Shown: positions 53,420 to 63,176 of the stretch, in pieces | Layout: each line of letters opens with the position of its first letter | How positions within the stretch are numbered: the first letter of the stretch is position 1 | NCBI RefSeq assembly: GCF_007830155.1 | Contig: NZ_VLKY01000007.1 | Span: 124,001 to 188,000, forward strand | From: Pseudomonas duriflava | Lineage (GTDB): Bacteria; Pseudomonadota; Gammaproteobacteria; Pseudomonadales; Pseudomonadaceae | Direction of reading: 5' to 3' | Length of the DNA: 64,000 bases | Program-made: the position numbers and the translations under genes | Notes under the pieces: model-generated | The model's database searches: none | What the model was told of the DNA's origin: nothing | The model's input: only the letters and a program-made list of their open reading frames with translations

Positions 53420-54913
53420 CTACCAGCGCTGGCCGTTACGCTGGAGCTCTAACCGGCGGATGAACTCTTCTAGCACCAGCGCGTAGAGATCATCCCTAAG
53501 AATTGCGTCCTCAATTCCCGAGTCGATGTTCGGATTGTCATTTACTTCGATGACGGCCAGTCGATCCCCCGCCTGCTTGAGGTCCACGCCATAGAGCCCG
53601 TCGCCAATCAGATTGGCGGTACGTACAGCCAACTCGACAATTTCGTGCGGTGCTTCTTGGATCGGTACGGTACGGAAATCGCCACTGATCTCCGCAGCGC
53701 CAGCACTATGGTCGTAGATCTGCCAATGCCCTTTCGACATGAAATACTGACAGGCAAAGATAGGCTCCTGATTGAGCACGCCAATGCGCCAGTCGTATTC
53801 GGTATAGAAAAACTCCTGCGCCAGCAGCAACACCGAGCGTTCAAATAATTCGGTACTAGCTTTGGTGAGCTCCTCCTGATTCGAAACCTTGATGACGCCT
53901 CGAGAAAACGAGCCGTCTGGAATCTTGAGTACCAACGGGAACCCCAGTCGCTGAGCCACAGTGCTTAACTGGGCGGCATTCTCCTTATAAAGAATCTCAA
54001 TTTTGGGCATATCCAGTTTGTGTGCCTTGAGCAGATCCGCCAGATAAACCTTGTTGGTACAGCGCAGGATGGAACGCGGATCATCCATGACCACAAGCCC
54101 TTCGCTTTCAGCTTTCTTGGCAAAGCGATAGGTATGATGGTCAATGGCCGTAGTCTCCCGGATGAAGAGAGCATCGAACTCGGCAAGACGCGAGTAATCC
54201 TTTTTCTCGATCAGCTCCACATCGATCCCAAGCCGATTACCAATACGCACAAAACTCTTCAGCGCCTTGGCATCAGACGCTGGAAAATCCTCCTTAGGAT
54301 CATGGAGGATCGCCATTTCGAAGCGGTATTTCTCTCGAACTCGCGGCTTGAGCCACACCTGGCGGCTGAAGCCGTCCAGTGCATTGGCAAACAGGTCTTC
54401 CTGTTCCTCACGCAGCTTATGGATCGCCCCTAGCTTGACGCCACCAATATGCCAACCCTCGCGGTTGCGCCGAAAATCCACCAGCAGCAGCGGACTTGGA
54501 AACGCCTCGAATAATTGCCGTGCCAGATCCTGCAAGGCTTCGATATCGGTCCGGCCAAAATAAAGCGTCAGGGTAAAACTGTCTGCACTGCTGTAAGGAT
54601 GCCCTTTAAGAGCCTTGCTCAAGAGCTTATCGAGGTCTTCCAGAGCCAGGTTATAAATGGATTTACGTGAGAGCTCGCTCAGGGTACGCACGGAGGGAAT
54701 AACTTTATGCCCACGGGACTCGGTCAGCAGCGAACAGTAATAGCCGTGCCCAAGGTACTTCTGGTTGCGGCACAGATTGATTACCTGAACCCGCTTGCCA
54801 TTGTCTTGCTCATTCGCCTGCTCAAGGTAGTCCTGAGCCGTAATAACGTCCTCACTAGGATAATAGGATGACCAATCCTCCTTGCGCTCGACAATGATAT
54901 ACAGCTTGCTCAC
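53420..54913 (-). CDS. RimK-family ATP-grasp ligase with RLAN N-terminal domain
   Basis: 497 residues from the GTG at 54913, fixed by AAGGAGG nine bases upstream; the frame stays open to 54970 but the added residues are unlike the family. N-terminal RimK-like (RLAN) domain (KLYIIVERKEDWSSYYPSEDVITAQDYL). ATP-grasp part from about 255: VMDDPRSILRCTNKVYLADLLKAHKLDMPKT-like hinge, PLVLKIPDGSFSRGVIKV glycine loop, and the Mg site VIEVNDNPNIDSGIED. Such enzymes add amino acids or small acids to peptides. Divergent from a GNAT-C39 peptidase gene 9 bases away, a recurrent pairing suggesting joint action on one substrate. Confidence 0.9.
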   Translation of the reverse strand: MSKLYIIVERKEDWSSYYPSEDVITAQDYLEQANEQDNGKRVQVINLCRNQKYLGHGYYCSLLTESRGHKVIPSVRTLSELSRKSIYNLALEDLDKLLSKALKGHPYSSADSFTLTLYFGRTDIEALQDLARQLFEAFPSPLLLVDFRRNREGWHIGGVKLGAIHKLREEQEDLFANALDGFSRQVWLKPRVREKYRFEMAILHDPKEDFPASDAKALKSFVRIGNRLGIDVELIEKKDYSRLAEFDALFIRETTAIDHHTYRFAKKAESEGLVVMDDPRSILRCTNKVYLADLLKAHKLDMPKIEILYKENAAQLSTVAQRLGFPLVLKIPDGSFSRGVIKVSNQEELTKASTELFERSVLLLAQEFFYTEYDWRIGVLNQEPIFACQYFMSKGHWQIYDHSAGAAEISGDFRTVPIQEAPHEIVELAVRTANLIGDGLYGVDLKQAGDRLAVIEVNDNPNIDSGIEDAILRDDLYALVLEEFIRRLELQRNGQRW

Positions 54914-54922
54914 AACACCTCC

Positions 54923-56011
54923 TTGATGCAGATGATCGCCTCGGGAGTCTACGCCTCTGGCGCCTGTCAAAGTGTCGAGGTACGTATACCAACATGCCTA
55001 GACAGATCTTACGTAACCCGCGCCAACGCTTCGCTGATTCTGGTCGGAAGCATCGGGACGCTTATGGGCTATATTCTTGTGCTGTTTCATCAGAACACGT
55101 CGCTGGCCAGGCTTTACTCCATTGCTATCGCCCCTAAGGCCCGTGGCCAGAAGCTCGCCCAGCGCCTGCTGGATGCTGCAGAGGACACTGCCGTGGAGCG
55201 TGACTGTGCTTATATGCGACTAGAGGTGCGGCCCGACAATGCCGCTGCCATTGCCCTTTATGAGCGCAACGGTTATTTACCTTTCGCTACCATCAATGAT
55301 TATTACGAGGATCACAGCCAAGCTCTTCGCTTTGAGAAGCGGATCCGCCAACCCAGTGAAGGTCAGTTGCGCCAAGTACCTTTTTATCGCCAGACCACGG
55401 ACTTCACCTGCGGCCCCGCCTCGCTGCTCATGGCCATGGGCGCGCTGGAACCCGGGCGCGCTCTTGAGCGCTGGGAAGAGCTGCGCTTGTGGCGCGAGGC
55501 GACTACGATTTACATGACCGCCGGCCACGGGGGTTGCGGGCCACATGGCCTGGAGCTCGCAGCCAGGCGACGCGGCTTTCGCGTGCACATGCAAGTTAAC
55601 ACTCGAGGCCCCCTGTTTCTTGAGGGCGTACGCAGCGAGGAAAAAAAAGAAGTAATGCGCTTGGTGCACGAGGACTTTAGCCGCGAGATCAAGCAGAGCG
55701 ACATCGAACGTCTCATTCGCACAAAACTGGATATTCCCGCAGTCCTGGCCAGAGGCGGCCTACCCCTAGTGCTGATCAGCAGTTTCCGCCTCGTCCAAAG
55801 CAAGGGGCCACACTGGATACTGGTCACCGGGTGTGATGAAGAATTCATCTATTTTCATGATCCGGATGTCGACCACAGCCAGCATCGGCGCGAGCTGGAT
55901 TGCCAGCATATTCCAGTCAGCCACGCTGAATTCGACAGGCTCAGCCGTTTTGGCAAAAACAAGCTGAGAGCGGCAGTCATCGTGTATCCCAGCGAGACGG
56001 CTAGTGAGTAA
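54923..56011 (+). CDS. GNAT acetyltransferase fused to a C39-like cysteine peptidase
   Basis: Up to 362 residues; the true start is uncertain. Residues 40-145 are a GNAT domain with the acetyl-CoA motif IAPKARGQKLAQRLLDAAED and ALYERNGY. Residues 150-360 are a C39-like domain: catalytic Cys in TTDFTCGPASLLMAM, His in SKGPHWILVTGCDEE and Asp in FHDPDVDH. The first 35 residues (MMQMIASGVYASGACQSVEV) do not resemble a GNAT N-terminus and a neighbouring frame looks more like one, so an N-terminal frameshift or decay is possible. Paired head-to-head with the ATP-grasp ligase. Confidence 0.85.
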   Translation: MMQMIASGVYASGACQSVEVRIPTCLDRSYVTRANASLILVGSIGTLMGYILVLFHQNTSLARLYSIAIAPKARGQKLAQRLLDAAEDTAVERDCAYMRLEVRPDNAAAIALYERNGYLPFATINDYYEDHSQALRFEKRIRQPSEGQLRQVPFYRQTTDFTCGPASLLMAMGALEPGRALERWEELRLWREATTIYMTAGHGGCGPHGLELAARRRGFRVHMQVNTRGPLFLEGVRSEEKKEVMRLVHEDFSREIKQSDIERLIRTKLDIPAVLARGGLPLVLISSFRLVQSKGPHWILVTGCDEEFIYFHDPDVDHSQHRRELDCQHIPVSHAEFDRLSRFGKNKLRAAVIVYPSETASE

Positions 56012-56087
56012 CTGCTGACCTTATCAAGAGTCTTTGTTCCAAGGTAAGCGTCAGCTTGCCGTTTCTACCGCCTGACAGTTTGCACCC

Positions 56088-57377
56088 TCATCGCATTGGC
56101 AAATGCCCCTCGTCAAGCGAAGTCACTGTATTGATCGGCTGCTTGAGCGCCTGCCAGGCACGCATATCCGCTCCACTGGGTTGTTGGTAAATACGCAGGC
56201 CGAACTCGGGCAGGATGGCAAAGAGATGGTCGAAAATATCCGATTGAATATTTTCGTACTGTGCCCAGACCACTGTATTGGTGAAACAGTAGATTTCCAG
56301 TGGCAGCCCGCTTGAGGTTGGGTCGAGCTGCCGCACCAGGAGGGTCATATCCTGACGGATGCCAGGATGACTGCACAGGTAGCGCTCAACGTAGACGCGG
56401 AATGTACCCAGGTTAGTGATGCGGCGGGTATTGACCGGTTCCTGGCCGCGCTCGGCCAGTTTATCGTTCCACTCCTTTAGCTCCCGCTGCTTATCGTCCA
56501 GGTAGTCCGTTAACAGGCTAAACCGATGCAGATGACGATACTCGTCACCGTCGATGAAATGTACGCTCTGCTGATCCAGATACAGTGACCGCTTGATCCG
56601 CCGCCCGCCGGATTCCTGCATGCCCCGGTAGTTCTTGAAGGCATCAGAGATGAAGCGTTTGGTCGGAATGGTGGTGATGGTCTTGTCGAAGTTCTGCACC
56701 TTGACCGTATGCAGGGCGATATCGATGACGTCGCCGCTGGCGTTGAGCTGAGGCATTTCGATCCAGTCACCGATCCGCACGATATCGCCCGACGAGATCT
56801 GTACGCTCGCCACCAGCGAGAGCAGGGTGTCCTGAAAGATCAACAGCAACACGGCGGCCATCGCACCCAGACCGGAAAGCAGAATCAGGGGTGATCGATC
56901 GATCAAGGCTGCGATGATCAGAATGGTGGCAAGGCTGAACATCCCGATCTTCAAAACCTGAAGATAGCCCTTGATGGGCCTGAATCGTGCGTCGGGTCGA
57001 CGCTGATACAGCGTGTTGACAATATCGAGCAGGTTACTGATGGCCAGGATCATGGTCAGGATGATAAAGGCACTGCAGACGTTACCAACGACCGTCACCA
57101 TTGCTGCCGGCAGACCAGGTATCGCCACAATGCCATTCGACAGGATTAACGCCGGTACGATATTGGCCAGTCGTGCGATTAAAGGTGAATCGGCCATCTC
57201 CCTGACCAATCCCGACGAAGTACCGCTAAGGAGGCGATACACGCCCCTGACGAGGATGCGTTTTACAATCCAGTTACAGAGCCAGGCTGCCAATATGAGC
57301 AAGGCCAGGCTCATCAGAGTATAGATTTCGGGATAATGCCTGAGCCCGTCTAACAGGGCAGTCCAATACGTATTCAT
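56088..57377 (-). CDS. Mechanosensitive ion channel of the MscS/YbdG (MscM) type
   Basis: 429 residues. Five membrane helices in the first 190 residues. The last of these is the pore helix GLGAMAAVLLLIFQDTLLSLVASVQISSGDIVRIGDWIEMPQLNASGDVIDIALHTVKVQNFD running into the MscS beta domain. The extended C-terminal region (residues 250-429, GRRIKRSLYLDQQSVHF and later) with the conserved YENIQSDIFDHLFAILPEFGL matches YbdG. Protects against hypo-osmotic shock. Stands alone. Confidence 0.92.
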   Translation of the reverse strand: MNTYWTALLDGLRHYPEIYTLMSLALLILAAWLCNWIVKRILVRGVYRLLSGTSSGLVREMADSPLIARLANIVPALILSNGIVAIPGLPAAMVTVVGNVCSAFIILTMILAISNLLDIVNTLYQRRPDARFRPIKGYLQVLKIGMFSLATILIIAALIDRSPLILLSGLGAMAAVLLLIFQDTLLSLVASVQISSGDIVRIGDWIEMPQLNASGDVIDIALHTVKVQNFDKTITTIPTKRFISDAFKNYRGMQESGGRRIKRSLYLDQQSVHFIDGDEYRHLHRFSLLTDYLDDKQRELKEWNDKLAERGQEPVNTRRITNLGTFRVYVERYLCSHPGIRQDMTLLVRQLDPTSSGLPLEIYCFTNTVVWAQYENIQSDIFDHLFAILPEFGLRIYQQPSGADMRAWQALKQPINTVTSLDEGHLPMR

Positions 57378-57610
57378 AAGCTACTTTCTAATAATGGTGA
57401 GTGCCGTAAGGGCAATACGGTAGCAAAAGGCTGGCCTCTGCCCCACTAGAGAACGAGCTTCCCTTGGAGTATTCCCCGCATGATCATCTTGCAACCTGCC
57501 CCAGTGATTGGCTGTGCGCCTGCCCCAATGTTAAACACCAGACAAAGGCTGGAAGGCTGATTATTCTGTAAGGGCCTTTTCCGCATCATGACACCCACAC
57601 GGACCCGGAC

Positions 57611-58513
57611 ATGACTCGACCCTTGCGTAAAAGCGACCCTTCTTACGAACTGATGGATGATCTTAACGGACATTCAGTGATCTACCGTGAGCACGGCTTC
57701 CCCTGCCCCCTGGTCCGTTGGCATTTTCACAAGGAATACGAGCTGCACCTGATCGTGGCCAGTTCAGGCACAGCCTTTATTGGTGACTACATTGGCCCCT
57801 TTTATCCGTACAGCCTGTTTCTAACCGGCCCTAATCTTCCGCATAACTGGATCAGCCAGGTAACGGAGGGTGAAATCGTCAGCAAGCGGGACATGCTGGT
57901 CAATTTCACGGACGAAACCCTGGAGAATGCGGCTGCGGTCTTTCCCGAATTGCTCTCACTCAACCCACTGCTCGAACGGGCCCGGTACGGCATCGAATTC
58001 AAGTGCCCACATACAATTCAACGCACCACTGAATTGTTACATTTCATTGCCGGCACTCGAGGGGTCACTCGCCTGGGACACTTCTTCGTACTGATGGAGT
58101 TGCTGGCGGGGTGCGAGGACTATCACTTGCTATGTGGTGCCCTGATCCGCTCCGATGACGACGAGCACACCCTGGACCGCACCAACAAGGCCGTCAACTT
58201 CATCTTCGAGCGCTATGCCAGCGATCTGACTCTCGAAGAAGCCGCCGACCATCTAAGCATGACACCTACTTACTTCTCACGCTTCTTTCGTAAGGCCACT
58301 GGCCGCTGCTTTGTAGAATTCGTTAATAGCCTGCGAATCAGCAAGTCGTGCGAATTGCTGTCGCAAAGCAAAAAAGCCGTGACCGATATCTGCTTCGAAT
58401 CAGGCTTCAACAACATTTCGAACTTCAATCGCCGCTTTCAACAGATCAAGGGCATGACCCCATCCCATTATCGTCGCCTGACAGCCAGACGCCTTACAGA
58501 GCAAAACGCCTGA
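57611..58513 (+). CDS. mtlR: AraC-family activator MtlR of the mannitol/polyol genes
   Basis: 300 residues. N-terminal cupin sensing domain (WHFHKEYELHLIVASSGTAFIGDYIGPFYP) and C-terminal double helix-turn-helix (LTLEEAADHLSMTPTYFSRFFRKATGRCFVEFVNSLRISKSCELLSQSKKAVTDICFESGFNNISNFNRRFQQIKGMTPSHYR). Adjacent to and codirectional with mtlEFGKD, which MtlR activates in response to mannitol, arabitol or sorbitol in P. fluorescens. The 290-base gap to mtlE should hold its binding sites; GTGCAAAAAAGTATC at 58648-58662 is a candidate. Confidence 0.93.
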   Translation: MTRPLRKSDPSYELMDDLNGHSVIYREHGFPCPLVRWHFHKEYELHLIVASSGTAFIGDYIGPFYPYSLFLTGPNLPHNWISQVTEGEIVSKRDMLVNFTDETLENAAAVFPELLSLNPLLERARYGIEFKCPHTIQRTTELLHFIAGTRGVTRLGHFFVLMELLAGCEDYHLLCGALIRSDDDEHTLDRTNKAVNFIFERYASDLTLEEAADHLSMTPTYFSRFFRKATGRCFVEFVNSLRISKSCELLSQSKKAVTDICFESGFNNISNFNRRFQQIKGMTPSHYRRLTARRLTEQNA

Positions 58514-58803
58514 CTCGTATTGTTCTAAAGTCAGCTCCGTACTGCGGCGGTAATGCTTTCCTGCCCTGGCTCCAGGGCTGGACTATGCCTCAAGAAGGCA
58601 GGTCAAAGCCTGTTCTATTCTTAAAGCTATACAAGCGCACCGGTTCATGAGTGCAAAAAAGTATCGGTCCATGTGCGTTGGTGCATTTGTCTGTTTTCAG
58701 GTAGCAGGCTGTAATCGATGTGATCCCCTCTCTCCCCGTTTCGCTGTCTGGGAGCACAACAACAATAAAAGCTTCCGTCACCTGGCACGGAAGGGAGTGC
58801 GCC

Positions 58804-60111
58804 ATGAAAGCTATCTACAAAGCGTTTTTCGCTATGGCTGGCCTGTGTACCGCTACGCTCGTTCACGCCGAGACGATTACCATCGCCACGGTCAATAACA
58901 GTGACATGATTCGTATGCAGCGGCTGTCCAAGACGTTTGAGGAACAGAACCCGGGCATATCACTCAACTGGGTCGTGCTGGAAGAAAACGTTCTTCGTCA
59001 ACGTCTGACTACCGATATTGCCACCCAAGGCGGACAATTCGACGTCTTGACCATCGGCATGTACGAAACAGGCCTCTGGGGCGCCAAGGGCTGGCTGGAG
59101 CCGATGAAGGATCTGCCCAGCGATTACGGCGTCGATGATCTCTTTCCTTCCGTACGTGAAGGACTGTCCGTCAACGGCACGCTGTATGCGCTCCCCTTCT
59201 ATGCCGAAAGCTCCATCACCTATTACCGTACCGACCTGTTTCAGCAGGCCGGCCTGACTATGCCCGAGAATCCTACCTGGGAACAGCTTGGTGAGTTTGC
59301 TGCGAAACTACACCAGCCTGACAAGGACCAGTACGGCATCTGCCTGCGTGGCAAGGCGGGCTGGGGCGAAAACATGGGGATCATCTCAACGATGGCCAAC
59401 GCCTATGGCGCACGCTGGTTCGATGAACAATGGCAACCTGAATTCACCGGCCCGGAATGGACCAAGGCAGCTACGTTCTATGTCGATACCATGAAGAAAT
59501 ACGGTCCCCCTGGCGCCTCCAGCAACGGGTTCAACGAAACCCTGGCGCTGTTCAACAGCGGTAAATGCGCCCTCTGGGTCGATGCCAGCGTGGCCGGTTC
59601 CTTTACTATCGATAAATCGCAGAGCAAGGTGGCCGATCATGTAGGATTCGCCACCTCGCCTACCCAGGTTACCGATAAAGGCTCCTCCTGGCTGTATGCC
59701 TGGTCGCTGGCCGTTCCCACTAGTTCCAAGCACAAGCAAGCCGCACAGTCATTTGTGACATGGGCAACCTCTCAACAATATGCCCAACTTGTAGCCGAGA
59801 AAGACGGTATCGCCAACGTACCGCCGGGTACGCGCAAGTCCACTTACAGCGATGCCTACCTGCAAGCTGCCCCGTTTGCCAAGGTTTCTTTGGCCATGCT
59901 GGAAAAAGCCGACCCCGCCCACCCCTCGGCCAAGCCGGTGCCCTACGTGGGTATCCAGTACGTGACCATTCCCGAATTCCAGGCGATCGGGACCTCGGTC
60001 GGCAAACTGTTTGCAGCAGCCCTGACCGGCCAGATGCCGGTACAGCAAGCCTTGCAAGCAGCCCAGCAGTCCACTCTTCGCGAAATGAAGCGGGCGGGTT
60101 ATCCGAAGTAA
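58804..60111 (+). CDS. mtlE: Mannitol/polyol ABC transporter substrate-binding protein MtlE
   Basis: 435 residues from the ATG at 58804, preceded by GGAAGGGAG; the frame is open to 58720 but the earlier codons lack signal-peptide character. Signal peptide MKAIYKAFFAMAGLCTATLVHA followed by ETITIATVNNSDMIRMQ. Family-1 extracellular binding fold with YAESSITYYRTDLFQQAGL and WLYAWSLAVPTSSKHKQAA. Captures mannitol, sorbitol or arabitol in the periplasm. First gene of the mtlEFGKD operon; a hairpin separates it from mtlF. Confidence 0.94.
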   Translation: MKAIYKAFFAMAGLCTATLVHAETITIATVNNSDMIRMQRLSKTFEEQNPGISLNWVVLEENVLRQRLTTDIATQGGQFDVLTIGMYETGLWGAKGWLEPMKDLPSDYGVDDLFPSVREGLSVNGTLYALPFYAESSITYYRTDLFQQAGLTMPENPTWEQLGEFAAKLHQPDKDQYGICLRGKAGWGENMGIISTMANAYGARWFDEQWQPEFTGPEWTKAATFYVDTMKKYGPPGASSNGFNETLALFNSGKCALWVDASVAGSFTIDKSQSKVADHVGFATSPTQVTDKGSSWLYAWSLAVPTSSKHKQAAQSFVTWATSQQYAQLVAEKDGIANVPPGTRKSTYSDAYLQAAPFAKVSLAMLEKADPAHPSAKPVPYVGIQYVTIPEFQAIGTSVGKLFAAALTGQMPVQQALQAAQQSTLREMKRAGYPK

Positions 60112-60118
60112 AATCTAT

Positions 60119-60146
60119 GGGGCGGGCCGCTCCCGCCTCCCCTTTT
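60119..60146 (+). terminator. Intercistronic attenuator between mtlE and mtlF
   Basis: GGGGCGGG - CCGCT - CCCGCC, with a bulged T before CCCC and then TTTT, eight bases after the mtlE stop. A partial terminator here would give more binding protein than membrane components, a common arrangement in ABC importer operons. Confidence 0.6.
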
Positions 60147-60235
60147 CATGCCTGAGCCAGCCTTGTCTATGGCCGTTTATCACGGTCAGGGACGCAACTC
60201 AGGCCGGCTATCGCTGGAATCATTCGGAGCGCTCT

Positions 60236-61177
60236 ATGAACGCCACGACACTCAAAAGCACAGCGCCCACTTCGCTGCCCAACCAAACCCACCCGGCGCA
60301 CCCGCACCGGCGCAAGAGCCCTGGCTGGCTCTTGGTCAGCCCTTCGGTTGCGCTGCTCCTGCTCTGGATGATCGTGCCGCTGGGCATGACCGTCTACTTC
60401 TCACTGATTCGCTATAACCTGCTCTATCCCGGCGAAAACGATTTTGTCGGCCTGGAAAACTTTGAGTACTTCGTTACCGATACTGGTTTTATGCCCGGCA
60501 TGACCAATACGGTACTGCTGGTTGGTAGCGTACTGCTGATTAGCGTCGTGCTTGGCGTACTCATCTCCGCGCTGCTGGAAGCTACTGAGTTTTGGGGGCG
60601 CGGTATCGTTCGGGTACTGCTGATCTCGCCCTTCTTTATCATGCCTACCGTTAGTGCGCTGATCTGGAAAAATCTGATCTTCCATCCGGTCTCCGGCATT
60701 CTTGCCGCGGTTTGGAAGTTTTTTGGCGCACAGCCAGTAGATTGGCTGGCTACCCATCCGCTGTTATCCATCATCCTGATCGTATCCTGGCAGTGGTTGC
60801 CGTTTGCCATCCTGATCCTGATGACTGCCATGCAGTCGCTTGACCAGGAGCAAAAGGAAGCCGCCCGCCTGGACGGTGCCGGACCCCTGGCCATCTTTTG
60901 GCACCTGACGCTACCTCATCTGGCCCGTCCCATTGCCGTGGTGGTCATGATCGAGACCATCTTTCTGCTGTCGGTCTTTGCCGAGATCTTTACGACTACC
61001 AATGGCGGCCCCGGTTTTGCCTCAACCAACCTGGCCTATCTGATCTACACCCAGGCTCTACTGCAATTCGACGTGGGCATGGCGTCGGCAGGCGGCCTGA
61101 TTGCCGTTGTGATTGCCAACATTGCGGCCATCATCCTGGTACGGATGTTGGGCAAAAACCTGACGGACAAGGCCTGA
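60236..61177 (+). CDS. mtlF: Mannitol/polyol ABC transporter permease MtlF
   Basis: 313 residues, MalF-type permease with six main membrane segments. The EAA loop EQKEAARLDGAGPLAIFWHLTLPHL, which docks on the ATPase, is complete. The hydrophilic N-terminus (KSTAPTSLPNQTHPAHPHRRKSPGW) is cytoplasmic. Pairs with MtlG, which begins ten bases downstream. Confidence 0.94.
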   Translation: MNATTLKSTAPTSLPNQTHPAHPHRRKSPGWLLVSPSVALLLLWMIVPLGMTVYFSLIRYNLLYPGENDFVGLENFEYFVTDTGFMPGMTNTVLLVGSVLLISVVLGVLISALLEATEFWGRGIVRVLLISPFFIMPTVSALIWKNLIFHPVSGILAAVWKFFGAQPVDWLATHPLLSIILIVSWQWLPFAILILMTAMQSLDQEQKEAARLDGAGPLAIFWHLTLPHLARPIAVVVMIETIFLLSVFAEIFTTTNGGPGFASTNLAYLIYTQALLQFDVGMASAGGLIAVVIANIAAIILVRMLGKNLTDKA

Positions 61178-61187
61178 GGATCACGCC

Positions 61188-62021
61188 ATGATGACGCTCA
61201 AACAATCCCGTCGCCTACAAAGCGTGCTGCTTGGCACACTGGCCTGGGCCATCGCCCTGCTCTTGTTTTTCCCGATTTTCTGGATGCTGCTGACCAGCTT
61301 CAAGACCGAGATCGACGCCTTTGCCACGCCACCGCAGTTTATTTTTACGCCCACGCTGGAAAACTACCTGCACATTCAGGAGCGTAGCGACTACTTCAAG
61401 TTTGCCTGGAACTCGGTAACCATCTCGTTTGGCGCAACGATTATTGGCCTGTTGCTGGCGGTTCCGGCCGCTTATTCCATGGCCTTTTTTGAAACACGCC
61501 TGACCAAACAGACGCTGCTGTGGATGCTATCCACCAAGATGCTGCCAGCCGTAGGCGTGCTGATGCCCATCTACCTTATGGCCAAAAGCCTGGGCCTGCT
61601 TGATACACGCCTTGGCCTGATCATTATCTATACGTTGATCAATCTGCCCATTATGGTCTGGATGGTTTACACCTACTTCAAGGACATCCCAAAGGACATT
61701 CTTGAAGCCGCCCGTCTGGATGGTGCTACTACGCTTCAGGAGATCGTTCGGGTCCTGCTGCCAATCAGCAAGGGAGGGCTTGCCTCCACGGCCCTGCTGT
61801 CCCTGATCCTCTGCTGGAACGAAGCGTTCTGGTCGCTCAACCTGACCTCATCCAATGCTGCGCCGCTAACGGCGCTGATCGCGTCCTATTCCAGCCCCGA
61901 AGGATTGTTCTGGGCCAAGCTGTCTGCCGTCTCAACACTGGCCTGCGCACCGATTCTGCTGTTTGGCTGGATCAGTCAAAAACAGCTGGTCCGCGGCCTG
62001 TCCTTTGGCGCCGTGAAATAA
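61188..62021 (+). CDS. mtlG: Mannitol/polyol ABC transporter permease MtlG
   Basis: 277 residues (or 276 from the second Met), MalG-type permease with six membrane segments. EAA loop DILEAARLDGATTLQEIVRVLLPISKGGLAST. N-terminal RLQSVLLGTLAWAIALLLFFPIFWMLLTSFKTEIDAFATPP is standard for this half of the permease pair. Followed by mtlK after 18 bases. Confidence 0.94.
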   Translation: MMTLKQSRRLQSVLLGTLAWAIALLLFFPIFWMLLTSFKTEIDAFATPPQFIFTPTLENYLHIQERSDYFKFAWNSVTISFGATIIGLLLAVPAAYSMAFFETRLTKQTLLWMLSTKMLPAVGVLMPIYLMAKSLGLLDTRLGLIIIYTLINLPIMVWMVYTYFKDIPKDILEAARLDGATTLQEIVRVLLPISKGGLASTALLSLILCWNEAFWSLNLTSSNAAPLTALIASYSSPEGLFWAKLSAVSTLACAPILLFGWISQKQLVRGLSFGAVK

Positions 62022-62039
62022 CAATAAGAGGATTGCTCA

Positions 62040-63137
62040 ATGGCTACCCTAAAAATTCGTAACCTGCGCAAGGGCTTTGACACCATTGAAATCATCAAGG
62101 GGATCGACCTGGACATCCACGATCGTGAATTCGTGGTGTTTGTTGGTCCCTCCGGCTGCGGCAAGTCCACTCTGCTGCGGCTGATTGCCGGGCTTGAAGA
62201 CGTGACCAGCGGCACCCTGGAACTTGATGGACGCGACATTACCGAGATCAGCCCGGCCAAGCGCGACCTGGCCATGGTCTTTCAGACCTATGCGCTCTAC
62301 CCGCACATGACGGTACGCAAGAATATGTCGTTTGCGCTGGATCTGGCTGGCATTGCCAAGCGCGAGGTGGACCGGAAGGTAGAGGAAGCCGCACGTATTC
62401 TTGAACTGGGTCATCTGCTCGACCGTAAACCGCGTCAGCTCTCCGGCGGTCAGCGCCAGCGCGTTGCCATTGGCCGGGCGATCGTGCGGCACCCCAAGAT
62501 CTTTTTGTTTGACGAGCCGCTGTCTAATCTTGATGCAGCGCTACGGGTGCAAATGCGCCTGGAACTGGCTCGTCTGCATCAGGAACTCAAGGCCACAATG
62601 ATCTACGTGACCCACGATCAGGTAGAAGCCATGACCCTGGCGACCAAGGTTGTGGTTCTTAATGCCGGACGTATCGAGCAGATAGGCTCACCACTCGAAC
62701 TCTATCATCAACCGGCCAACCTGTTTGTAGCCGGCTTTTTGGGAACCCCCAAGATGGGATTTCTCAAGGCCCGGGTGGTGCAGACCAGCTCTACAGCAAC
62801 AGACATTGAGCTGGCCGCAGGGCCCCGCCTGCGCCTGCCTTTCGAGGGCAGCCAGCTTGCGGTAGGCAGTGAGGTTACGCTTGGTATCCGACCCGAACAC
62901 CTGGTTATCGACCCAAACGGCCAGTTACCAGTAACCACCGACGTGACCGAGCGCTTGGGCAGCGACACCTATTGCCACATGGTAACGGCCTCAGACGAGC
63001 CGCTGACGGTTCGTGTTCCTGGCGACTTTGCCGCGGCCTATGGCGAGTCCCTGAAGCTAGCCCTGGATATCAGCCACTGCCACCTCTTCGATACGAGAGG
63101 CTACGCTGTAAGCCGTGTGCTGCAACAAGCCGCCTGA
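62040..63137 (+). CDS. mtlK: Mannitol/polyol ABC transporter ATP-binding protein MtlK
   Basis: 365 residues, MalK/UgpC-type ATPase. Walker [11 protein letters not shown]-loop [12 protein letters not shown], signature [15 protein letters not shown], Walker [14 protein letters not shown] and the H-loop [13 protein letters not shown]. The C-terminal TOBE regulatory region (about 235-365) is complete. Energises MtlEFG uptake. mtlD begins 40 bases downstream with its own AGGAG. Confidence 0.95.
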   Translation: MATLKIRNLRKGFDTIEIIKGIDLDIHDREFVVFVGPSGCGKSTLLRLIAGLEDVTSGTLELDGRDITEISPAKRDLAMVFQTYALYPHMTVRKNMSFALDLAGIAKREVDRKVEEAARILELGHLLDRKPRQLSGGQRQRVAIGRAIVRHPKIFLFDEPLSNLDAALRVQMRLELARLHQELKATMIYVTHDQVEAMTLATKVVVLNAGRIEQIGSPLELYHQPANLFVAGFLGTPKMGFLKARVVQTSSTATDIELAAGPRLRLPFEGSQLAVGSEVTLGIRPEHLVIDPNGQLPVTTDVTERLGSDTYCHMVTASDEPLTVRVPGDFAAAYGESLKLALDISHCHLFDTRGYAVSRVLQQAA

Positions 63138-63176
63138 CTGCCTATTGCGCAGCCAAGGGCTGCTCAGGAGAAAAGA

